Assembly (NCBI GenBank): GCA_015680685.1
Contig: MNCI01035712.1
Location: 124,001-188,000 of the forward strand
DNA length: 64,000 nt
Direction: 5' to 3'
Source of the DNA: Gnetum montanum
Taxonomy: Eukaryota > Streptophyta > Gnetopsida > Gnetales > Gnetaceae
The notes beneath the pieces were generated by a model that was given only the letters and a program-made list of their open reading frames with translations, did not search any database and had not been told where the DNA came from. Below, piece by piece: positions 1 to 9,762 of the stretch (the stretch's first letter is position 1; each line of letters starts with the position of its first letter). Position numbers and translations under genes: made by a program.

Positions 1-1560
1 TGTTTCATTAATAGCATGTCTCGTGTTGCACACTCTTCTCTAATTAATGAGCTTTCTTAATAATCCATCTATAGTGATTAAAATGGACATTTTAATTTTA
101 AGGTAAATGGTTTTTCAGGATTTATTTTAGTTTTTCTTAAACCATCTTGAGCATGATGTGGTATTCTCTGAATCCATTTTGATTCAAATGTCCATGCAAA
201 TAGTCTTGCTTTTTCTCCATGATTCAAAATCAAAATGGATTTAGAGGATAACACCTATCTTGGTAATGCCATGATATAACAAATTATTTGCATGATATGG
301 AATCTTGATTTAGTCTTCATTCAAATAGTCTTGCTTTAGTCTCCATGATATAATAAACCATTTTGAACATGACATGGTTATAGGCTTAATGAAATTTTTT
401 TTGACCTACACCGATATCTATATAAAATTGAAACCAAAACTAAAATTGAAGCTTTATTATGTCTAAAGACTCATACGATCTATTGGACAGATATTACATT
501 TTCATAAAAAATAAAGACAAACTCTACAAATTGACCAACCACCAATGGGGGCAACAAAAATAATTCATACAAGTTTTTTTGTTGTAACATTATAATGCTA
601 TTTCAAATGAGCAGTCAGAGCATAGAAAAAAAAACACAAACATATAGTCAAATTAGAATGGTATAAATCACTATTACCCACCAAATTGAACCCATAACTT
701 GAAGCTTCAAAATCAAGAGTCTTATCACTAGGCTAACACATTATTGTATATATAAATGCTCACCCAATTACAGCTATTAGTAATAAATACTTGCACATTG
801 AGGTACAGCAGTTGTACCCTTTGTTGTTAATTACAACTGTCAACATATTGCATGTTTATTGCTTCTTTCCATCCCATGCCATTTTATGTTAGCCTATGTA
901 GTTGAGTAAATATTTGCTTGGGGAAACTTAGTGATAAATTTAATGGCCATCAAACCACATTGTTATTCAAATTTAAACCTTGAGTTGTACATTTCAGTTA
1001 GTTTAGATGATGGCATGTGACTTTTTGGTTAAGATGTGTGCTTTGCATTGCCCAAGTCACAAGTTTGATTTCAATGGGTTACCTTCTGAGATATTCAAGC
1101 AGTATGTGAAAAAAAAAAGGCTTTGAAATTGAACCATTCTAGAAGAATATTGTGAATGATTCTGGGTCTATCATGCAATGTGAATAAGCTTAAAGGTAGG
1201 TGTAAGTTATTCTGAAGGGTTAATTACATGGTTAGAAGTTATAGTTCAAGCTTGCATTGCATAATTTATAATTTGTAAGGATTCTGAAGGGTTAATTAAT
1301 GTGGATCCTAAAGAAACACACTCTCTTATAGGACCACAATTTATCTAAAATGAATGGAAAATTACTCAACCATAAAAATATTATCTTGTTCAATGGTTAT
1401 TTTTGTGCTCTCTTAAAATATTATATGAACTTATATTGTACTACTATAGTGTTATATTACAGTAGTCAATTTAATGTTTTTCAAAGAATGTCCATATTTT
1501 TATATAGGATTAGAAATGTTATTTCTTATAAATAACAAGTGTGATCAAATTTGAAAGACT
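1..1560. other. A+T-rich intergenic DNA
   Basis: No reading frame with recognisable protein similarity is visible on either strand. The stretch is A+T-rich, with scattered homopolymers and short repeated words such as CATGATATGG/CATGACATGG near 290 and 370. I see no gene, tRNA or terminal repeats here. Confidence 0.6.
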
Positions 1561-1606
1561 AAAAAATCAAATTGTGAGTTTAGGTGCTTTGATTGAGATT
1601 TTTAAA

Positions 1607-2400
1607 ATGGGTGAACGGAGTGAGGCATGGGATGAAGGCAGAGAGAATGAGGCGGGAGTGTGAATGGGTGAGGGTTGCATGGGGGAGGCCAAGACCATGG
1701 TAGACCTGAAGGGGGAGGATTTGGTGTCGTTGGTTCGGAGGGAAGCCCCACAGAGGAGGGAGGTCCTGCGGGGCTTGGGGGAGGAGGCCCTAGGGGACTT
1801 GACTCTAGTTGGGAGTACCTAGTTGGAGGGGCCATTGACGAGGCCTAGAACCTTGGTGTGGGGGCATTGAGTCTGTCTCTTGGTTGGGAGGAATGCTAAG
1901 ATTGCAGGTGAAAGGGCCATTGCAAGCTAGACTATGCACTATGGAGTTAAGCTTGATTAGAAATTCATGTCTTCTAAGTCATGACTAGGGCTAGATCTAA
2001 TTAAGTGTTGGGTTATTGCCTCATGTGCCGTGGGGGAGGTCTAGGTCTAGTTGTTTGTTGACGATCTACTACTATTCATTTTTCAAACTTTAGAGGAAAG
2101 GAACCAAGTTTTGTTGGGGGTTTGTGATTCTTTGAGGCCAGGGACCTAGGGTGCATCGAGAGGCTTGGCTTTTCTCATAGGCACCCATTTGGTTTAGGGT
2201 CTTGGGGGTGCCTTGGAAGCTCTAGAACAAGGATTTCCTAAAGGCTCTAGCAGGCCACTTTGGGGAGTTTATCTTTTTTGATAAGTTCACTAATGACTTT
2301 TCCTTGAGTTTTTGCATTAATAGTTGTAATAGTCTTTTTGTGTGTTTGCGTGCATGTTTTGTTGTGAGGTTGTGTATGTGCTTTGCTTGGACTGTGGTGG
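1607..2400 (+). pseudogene. LINE ORF1, N-terminal part with DUF4283-like domain
   Basis: This is a G-rich island in otherwise A+T-rich DNA. From the ATG at 1607 a charged, Gly/Glu-rich frame runs with stops. From about 2166 another frame reads APIWFRVLGVPWKL, then (after a TAG where Trp is expected) NKDFLKALAGHFGEFIFFD. This matches the DUF4283 pattern of plant LINE ORF1 proteins (VRvxGlPlxlW... G.fv.. D). ORF1 proteins bind element RNA. Stops and frame changes make it non-functional. The domain call rests on pattern similarity only. Confidence 0.6.
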
Positions 2401-4430
2401 AAGTGATTGATTGGAATAGTAATAAATTTGTTGGCTTAATTTTTTATATTTTATATGTATTATGACTAAATGTTTAAATACATTATTTATAAGAAATATG
2501 CTTTAAAATACATGCTAGGAATGTTTTAGAAAAATAATAAATACATGGGAAAACAAATTATTTTATGTTCTATTTCAACAAAGATGTTGAGAAACAAAAG
2601 AAAGACAAAGGGAAATACACTAAGGTGTACCTTAAGAGCTAAAACATGTATGTTGAGATGTAAATGATTTAAAAAGGAAATACAAGAGAATGCTCATTAC
2701 TGAGGAACTTAACCTATGAATGACGTTGGAGGAACTTGACCCATGAATCAAGGATATGATGTGCAAATATCATAGCTTTATATTTTATTTTTTGTAAGCA
2801 TATTAAATATTTTATGTGATGCATTGTTCTTTTTAGTTTAAAACAGTAGAATATAAGTACCCCCTCCATGGCTATAGAAAGGTCATGTGATGACCTTTCA
2901 AGGCTCAAAAGATGATAGAAAAATTCACATCGCTGATGACTTGAAAAAGAAGGTGTCTTATTTGATTATGTATCCTAAACTTGCCCTTATCATGAGTCTA
3001 TTTTGAAAAATCTTTCCTTGCATCTTATGACAATCCTAAATGGTATAGAGATGGATATTATGCTTGAATGTTTTGTAATTATCAAGAGGAATTGAACTTA
3101 AGATCTAGCAAAATTTGAATTCTGAAATATGAAAAATTGTTGATTTAAGAATTGAACCTGCAACCTGTGAATATACATATATTATTGATTTTTTATAGTG
3201 ATCATGGAAAGAATTGAACTTATGACTCATTCGTGCGAGGAAAAAAATAACTTAAAAAAAAAAGGAAACAAACAGTTTCCAAGAAAGAGTTAGTTACAAG
3301 AAACAACCCATTATCTTTTATTCCACCAACAAATAGGGAGATGAGGAGAGGGAAGAAACACATAAGGCAAAGTAACTGAGTAGGACAAAAAGAAAAGGAT
3401 ACAATAGCAGGGAGTGTGGTTGTGAAGGGAACGGTGGTTGCTACAGGAGATAGTATAAAGAAAGAAAATGAATGTTGTAGAGCAATCCAACATTTTGATA
3501 ATTCCTCCTAGTAAGCAAGAAATCTGGGCAAGGAGGTAAAATGATTCATCTTTGTTATGTTTGATAATGGCTAGCAAGGCTAATTTTCTCAACTTCTCTT
3601 TTTTCTTACCTAATCACCTTCACAATGCTTGTATGAAATTATCAAGATTGTTGTTGTAAGCTTGGATTCTTGAATCCTCTATTGCTATTCTGGATCTTTC
3701 CACCCATTGTTTGAACTCTCACACCTAAATTACGTGGATGAGGGTTGTTTCTGAAACAATTTAGAAACACCATAATGATTTGGGACATTTTTTGGCAAAA
3801 GATTGCCAACAAGGGCCAAGGATCCTTGATATGAGGATTGTTACTATTGGTAGAAAGTGAGAGTAGCCTTAAGCCCATGGATAATTGTGAATGTTTTAGA
3901 ATTGTTGAATTCTTGGATTTTGGTTGGAATTTGGTTGATGAACCCTTCCCCTTTGAATGCATAAATCTTGGGTTTGAGTCTTGATTTATATTTTTTTGTA
4001 TAGCTTCTTAAGTCTAATTTTGATATCTTTCTATAAGTTTGATGGAGTGGGGGAAAATCTAGGATGTTAACTTATGGTTGTGATTTATGTATTATAGCAT
4101 ATGAGTTGCTTGATTAAATGATTAATGTTATGATGGTTACAAGAGTTAAATTTAGATGATCATGTTTTGTGAGTGTTGCTAGAAAATATATAATATTATA
4201 TGCCATTGAACAAATCTGAGATTATTGATTTATCTACCTTTTGTGATCATTTCTTTGGTTTACAAATGTGTAGATAATCCTAATTAGATATTTCTTTTTA
4301 GGTTGAATAAAAAAAGAGTTTGAATTTTAAATTTGATGAATCTTGCATAGTTTTTTATTGTGGTAATTTCTTTTCACAATTATTTCTTAAATCTTAAAAT
4401 TAATATTGATTGACTTGTTGCAGAGCTAGA
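2401..4430. other. A+T-rich stretch splitting LINE ORF1
   Basis: About 2 kb of A+T-rich DNA lies between the DUF4283-like part of LINE ORF1 and its zinc-knuckle end, which are normally a few hundred bases apart. It has no recognisable protein. A minus-strand frame at 3642-3962 and another at 3311-3592 have no family I recognise. The best explanation is a later insertion into ORF1, but I found no terminal repeats or target duplication. Confidence 0.45.
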
Positions 4431-4439
4431 TCTTGGGGC

Positions 4440-4800
4440 TACTGATTTTGTTTTAATTTTATATGTTAATGTCAGTTTGATTGTTGTAAAAAGAAAGCCA
4501 CTTGTGCATTTTCTTCTTTCAATTGATGTTTTTTGGGGGCTTCAAGTGTTAGCTCTTGCTCCCTTTGAATGTGTGTTACAAGGGTCCTATGTTTGGAGGT
4601 TGTTGTCCTCTATCAAATTATTGAAGGAGGTCATCCTAGACCTACCATCTAGAGAAGGGAAGCTTGTGGAATACACGAACATCCCCTTCAATGATTCGGT
4701 CTTGGTTTTGCTACACTATGGACCCCCAACAACATGAAAGATTTGCAGTAAGGGTAATCACACTACTAAAGATTGTAGAGTATGTTCCAAAGATTCTGGG
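4440..4800 (+). pseudogene. LINE ORF1, C-terminal part with zinc-knuckle-like end
   Basis: The + frame through 4477-4737 ends with EGKLVEYTNIPF, then (after a stop) ICSKGNHTTKDCRVC near 4742-4785. This is the usual order in plant LINE ORF1: a (V/I)EYExIPxxC segment followed by a CCHC knuckle. The first cysteines of the knuckle are degraded, and only C-KGNH-C can be read. It lies about 370 bp upstream of the endonuclease start, as expected for the ORF1/ORF2 junction. Confidence 0.6.
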
Positions 4801-5151
4801 CTGAACAAACAACTAGATGCTAAGGGGTGGGTGTTGATGGAAAAAAAGGGGCACCCCTCTCCTTTACCTTCTTCCCTAGGACGTAGTTGGGGGGTGCTGA
4901 GGTGGGGAGGAGCTCTCACAGCTTGGGGATTGGATCTCGATAGTGCATGGGACATACTAGCCTATGATGGATCTAGTTGCTAGGAAGATTCTAAAGGATG
5001 AAGAACAGTGCTTTATGCTTGTGAATAAACCTTGAAAGGTAGTCAAACCTTTTGGAAAAGAGATATGGAACAAGAAACCGTAGCAAAACATTGACTTAAG
5101 ATCTCAAACGACCCTCAAAGGGATGTACAAAAAATAGTCTACTAGTAGATC

Positions 5152-5800
5152 ATGAAAATATTTTCATGGAATTGTAGGGGATAAGGTACCTCCTACAAAA
5201 TAAGTACCTTGAAAGAATTAGTGCATGATGAAGGTTGTTTGATGGTGTGCCTCTAAGATACTAAGTTGCGCACCATTCACTATAATCTCTTGTGGTGGCA
5301 AGACTAGTTTTCCCACTTTGTGGATTGTTGGGGTAGGACAGGGGATTGGCTACCCTCACACATAGTCGTTGATGTAGTAGATGAATCTTCCTAGAGTCTC
5401 ACTATGTTCTTGCTCTCCTTGGGACTTTTGAATCACGAACGTTTATAGCCCCTAGAATTGGGTTGACCACCTTCGTGAGCTCCATAGGATTGTTGGCCAA
5501 GTTCCTAACTGTCATGTGTGGTTACTTATTGGGAACTTCAACCAACATTTGTACACATGGGAGAAGATACAAAGAGAGAGTGACTCTTCACCCAAGAGCC
5601 ATGAAGCCTTGCAAATGCTTTAGACCTATGACCTCATGGATTTGGATATCCATGGTTGCCATTTTACCTAGAGCAATAGACATAAAGGTAAGGACCGGGT
5701 CCTATCTAGGATTAATAGGATTTGGGTTAGTACTGAGGTCCTTCTCAACCATGATGTCTTGGTTACTGGCCACAAAAGGAGGGCCTTAGATCATCACACT
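5152..5800 (+). pseudogene. LINE ORF2 endonuclease domain (decayed)
   Basis: From the ATG at 5152 the frame reads MKIFSWNCRG, a stop, then KISTLKELVHDEGCLMVCL, a stop, then DTK. This is the start of an APE-type endonuclease: MKxxSWNxRG with the catalytic-region Asn, followed by the LQxTK motif, in which the expected Gln codon is TAA. A frame at 5463-5789 continues the domain with LTVMCGYLLGTSTNICTH. This domain nicks target DNA for target-primed reverse transcription. Stops and frameshifts show it is inactive. Confidence 0.75.
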
Positions 5801-6400
5801 CTTGTTTGCACTATCTGTAAGCTAGATATGATGGGGACTGTGCCTTTCAGATTTGAGTAGGTATGGTTGACATAATGGTGGTTACGAAAGATGGTGAAGG
5901 ACATATGGGGGAACTACCCTATGTAGACATACCCTTGGGATTTTCTAAACCAAGGTCTCTTATGTCTCAAGAAATCTATAGACTACAAAGAAGTATTCTT
6001 TTAGAATAGCTTAGATGGCCCTCCAACAGAGGGTTTTGGACACTTAGGCCAGATAGAAGAAGGGTGAATCTTTGGAGGAGGAAGAGCATGACTTACTAGT
6101 TGAACTCCAGCTATTGGATGGAGAAGAGAAGGAGTACTAGAAAGAGAGATCTAGAGGCCTGTGGCTTAGGGAGGGGGATAGGAACACCCACTTGTTTTTT
6201 GTTGCTGCAAAGGCCAATAATCAAGCCAAAAAGATCCACCACATTCTTTAGGGGCAAACCCTCTTACATGATACATAGAGCATTGCTCAAAAGATACAAA
6301 AGTATTGGGTAGGGATTTGCACTAGGGGAGAGTTCTCCCTTGTCTCCATCCAAATTTAAAAAGTTATTGGGGAGGAGGATAACAATAGACTAGCTACCCT
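5801..6400 (+). pseudogene. LINE ORF2 linker between endonuclease and RT
   Basis: This region joins the endonuclease and RT domains on the same strand and has the same G/T-rich composition as the rest of the LINE. Only short frames survive (for example 6100-6312, charged, Lys/Arg-rich). No independent gene is visible. Confidence 0.5.
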
Positions 6401-7420
6401 ATAACTATGTTGGAACTCTTTGAGGCCATGACTATCCTCAAAGCTACTAGGGGCCTAGGGCCTGATGGCTAGCCCATTGAGTTCTTCTAGGAATTCTTTG
6501 ATATCCTTAATAACATCCTAGATGCCTTCAACCTTATGTTGAAGTGGGGACAGGTTCACCATGAAATCAGTTACAAATGAATTGTGGTCATTCTGAAGAT
6601 CCCAAACCCCTTGGTGCCTATGCTTAATAGACCAATTGGGGTGTGCAATAGACTACTCAAACTCTTCACCAAAATCCTTGTTCAACAGCTACAGCTGTTG
6701 ATGCTGTGTTTGGTTGGTGCTCATCAGGTTGGCTTTGTTAAAGGGAGATATCTACAAGACTAGATCCTGTCGCTTCAAGAAACCATGCACTCCATACAAA
6801 GAGCTTGGTTCCCTAGTATGTGTATCAAACTTGATATTGCAAAGGCCTACAATACCATTCAATGGGATGCTCTTCGAGACATTATGCTCATGAAGGGGTT
6901 TCACCCAAAATTTCTGGCTCTTTGGATCAACTTGCAAGCCATGGGGGCCTACTCCTTCAATTTAAATGCTTGGCTTTGGGGTTTTTCCTCCTCAAAAAGG
7001 GGGATCTGTCAAGGTGACCCTCTTTCCTCCTATCTTTTCATCATCTCCATGGATACCATGAAATTTTATTGCAAGGAGGAGAAGGTCAAAGGATTAAACA
7101 TTAAAGGGGTTACTTGCATCATGGAACTTTATGCTGATGACATGACTCTTATGATCCAAGCAATTGTGCCATAGGTCTTCCCTATCAACATGGCTCTGGA
7201 TAGGATGGCAAAAGAAATTGGCTTGAAGCTAAATAAGGAGAAATCAACAATACACTTCTTTCATATGGAAGGACCAGCTCAAAGGCAAGTTTGTCAGGAG
7301 CTTGGAATTTTGTCGTGTACAATTCAAGTCTATTATTTGGGGATGCCCATGTTTGCCTAGGGCAGATTGGCAACCTGGACTCATTTGATTTAGAGGATCT
7401 AATCCTAAGTAGGTGACTAG
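6400..7420 (+). pseudogene. LINE reverse transcriptase domain
   Basis: The longest open part (6785-7174) contains KLDIAKAYNTIQWDAL, CQGDPLSSYLFI near 7010 and LYADDMTL near 7130. These are RT motifs A, B and C, with the catalytic Asp of motif A and the YADD box intact. Upstream, near 6440, is ATRGLGPDG followed by a degraded KPxG-type region. Downstream, LNKEKSTIHFF and YLGMP fit the thumb region. The frame is broken by stops on both sides, so the protein is not made although the catalytic core is still readable. Confidence 0.85.
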
Positions 7421-8110
7421 ACCATGTGTTTTTTGATAGGAAAAGAGAAAATGATCTTGGCCATGTTTGTCCTCTTGCCTATTGCTAGATATGTTGCCTC
7501 TGTTGTTGCGTCACCAAATGGCATCCTCAACAAAATTGACCAAATTATACGAAACTTTATTTGGTCTAGAGGTAAGGGTGGAGAACCCTACACCTTGTCT
7601 GCTAGGACAAGGAGGCCAAGCCTAAGCTTGCTAGAGGTTTTGAGGTCTTGAGGTTTGGAGATTGTCATTTTGATGGGGTATTAGGAAATCGTCAACAGGT
7701 TCATACAAGATGATGGATGACAACTATAGTGGGCACACATCATAGCTAACAAATATTAGCCCTAGACAATGACCTCCAAGGACTCATACATACTGTAGAA
7801 CCTTTACAATTATACCCATAATATAACTCAATGGGGGATGATGGGGGCCTAACTACATGAACTTATAAAATTTAAATATCCAACGGAGCATGGCTAGAGG
7901 ATTGTGTGGAAGGGGCAGCTCCCAGAGAAAATTAAATGTTTCAATTGGTTCATGTTGTAGGGCATGTTGCTTGTTCATGCCTACTTGAAGGCATGGGGAA
8001 TAATAAATGAGGATAGCTGCCCCCTCTATAGTGCTGACATAGAAACTATGCAACACCTATTTCTGTAGTGTCCTTACACTTCCACATGTATCCTTTTGCT
8101 ACCATTCTCC
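7421..8110 (+). pseudogene. LINE ORF2 C-terminal part with zf-RVT-like segment
   Basis: Near 7545-7580 the frame reads NKIDQIIRNFIWS, the typical post-RT motif of plant LINEs. At about 7935-8090 it reads KCFNWFMLWGMLLVHAYL, then CPLYSADIETMQHLFL, a stop and CPYTS. This is the zf-RVT pattern (C-x2-C replaced by C-x-L-Y, then E-x2-x-HLF-x2-C). The C-terminal segment is thought to help RNA binding. Stops interrupt it. Confidence 0.65.
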
Positions 8111-9520
8111 TATCTCTATAGGTGAATGGGGATTCATATGCAATGGTGGTTCTGTGGTGCATTTGGAAAATCAGGAACATAGATTTTTCAGTCTAGGCCG
8201 CTCCCTTCATCATTGCAAATGGCTCTCTTGACTACATGGTTGTGAAAGGAGGCTATTGTGGTGATGGGGGTGACACCGACATACAAGCCTAATGCACATG
8301 AATTCCACAATAATCAGGAATTATGGGCTTTGGTTGTGTAGATGGGGTGGGATGACCTACTGTCATTGGTCAAGGACCCCAACCTCATTGATGCCAACTT
8401 CTACAAGTGGTGGAGGGGGGACTCCACCACTTACTATGGGGTGTGGATTAACCTCATGGATTTTGCTTTGGCAAGGTACTTGGGGGTGCATGCAATAGGG
8501 GAGGTGGTGTTGCTGATTAGTTGTGGGTTCCAGAACATGGAGGTCTTCTTCCAAGGGCTGGTGCCAAAGACCAGTAGTGGCCAAGTCCCCAAGTTAGTGC
8601 TCCTACTACTTTGGTAGGCAGTTGCAAAGCTTGTCAACAGATACTTCATCCAATCCAGGAATGTATGGAAGCTACAAGAGGCCTATTTTGCATTCTTGTG
8701 ATGCATGTGTTTGGGTTGGCTTGTCAATATCCCAAAATTCTTCTTAGCTTTTCTTCGGCGGGAAAGGTAGGGGAGACACTTTGGTCTTATCTTGGCCCTT
8801 TGGTTAGTGGTGCAACTAATCGATCTAACACCTATTTGGCCCTCGCTTTTTTTTCATGGCTATTTATGAGCAGCGTAGGCCCATCGAGGAGGCTTCTTTC
8901 TCCTTTGCCCTTGTGCTACAGAATGACATGATGGTGCTAGGTGAGAGGTTCACTTCAGTTGCGGACCAACCTCCAAATTTTAGGGAGAAGATTCTCTTGG
9001 CTCAATAGGTTGTGCATCAGGAGATGCAGGCTAGTTTCCAAGAGGAGCTTGTGAAGGTGATGATCGAGGTTGAAGAAAGAGTGTGCAAAGAGGAGCGGGC
9101 TAAGTGGAAGGCCATGCTTCTTAAGTGGGACCAGCAAGACTAGGCTAGGGCAATGGAGGAAAGTCATTGCTGCAAAGAAGTAGCTAAGGAAGCATTGAGG
9201 CAAAGAGTCCTAAGAGAGGCCACCATTTGGAACAAGTTGGAAGACTGACTATGTGCATAGATCTGAGAAGACCTGCTTAGGGAGGAGTAGGAAAGGAAGT
9301 TGCATGAGGAGGAACAACAATATGTTCGGACCTGCTTGAAGCACAACAAATGAAGAGTTTCCTGGACACTGCCCATGAGTCTAATGCTTGCTACTGGTTT
9401 TGGAATGAGAGATGCTCATATGTTGTACTGGGTATCAATTGAAATGTTGCCTGGACCAATCTCCTCAAGGTAACTGTACTAATCTTAATACAACCTGACC
9501 TTTTCTCAGGGAAAAAAAAA
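8111..9520 (+). other. LINE 3' region with A-rich tail
   Basis: This G/T-rich sequence holds several medium frames (8342-8617 and 8611-8931 on +, with shadows on -) but none matches a family I can name. The 8955-9370 part reads as a Glu/Lys-rich frame on + with stops. The stretch ends at a short A-rich run near 9510, which I take as the LINE 3' end. Confidence 0.5.
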
Positions 9521-9686
9521 GAAACTTTGGTAAAGTTTTAGAAGTTTTTAAAATCTTTTCTTTTTGGTTATATTATTATAGCAAGCATGGTCATTGATTC
9601 TGGAATTTATATTATAAGTTTGTTTGAAATGAATTGCATTTTCCTAGAGAGAAAAGTAACTGTTCATATTATCTCTGTTTGACTAG

Positions 9687-9762
9687 AGACCATGCAGCGG
9701 CTTGCAATTGTTGACTCGTCGAACTTCTATTTTGATGTTGCCAAAGATCGGTTGTACGTTGG
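9687..9762 (+). CDS. Isoleucyl-tRNA synthetase exon (first visible)
   Basis: The acceptor is TTTGACTAG ending at 9686 and the donor is GTATGT at 9763. The exon reads TMQRLAIVDSSNFYFDVAKD then RLYVG, and ends after two bases of a Gly codon. This segment is strongly conserved in IleRS/ValRS-class enzymes (D-x-S-NFYFD). The next exon supplies the third base of the split Gly codon. Confidence 0.88.

Larger units (their letters stand above)
1600..9520 (+). mobile_element. Decayed L1-type LINE (non-LTR retrotransposon)
   Basis: The parts of a plant L1 element follow each other on +: ORF1 with a DUF4283-like segment (about 2166-2330), a zinc-knuckle-like end (about 4735-4785), an APE-type endonuclease start (5152), reverse transcriptase (about 6400-7420), a zf-RVT-like segment (about 7935-8090) and a short A-rich tail (GGGAAAAAAAAAG near 9510). 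Every part carries stops and frameshifts, so this is a dead copy. It lies directly upstream of the first visible isoleucyl-tRNA synthetase exon in the same orientation, so it probably sits in an intron or 5' flank of that gene. Its exact 5' end and target duplication were not found. Confidence 0.8.

Noticed and set aside
1602-1835. Pro-rich minus-strand frame of 77 codons
   Set aside because: It is the antisense of the G-rich LINE ORF1 island; the Pro/Ser bias follows from base composition.
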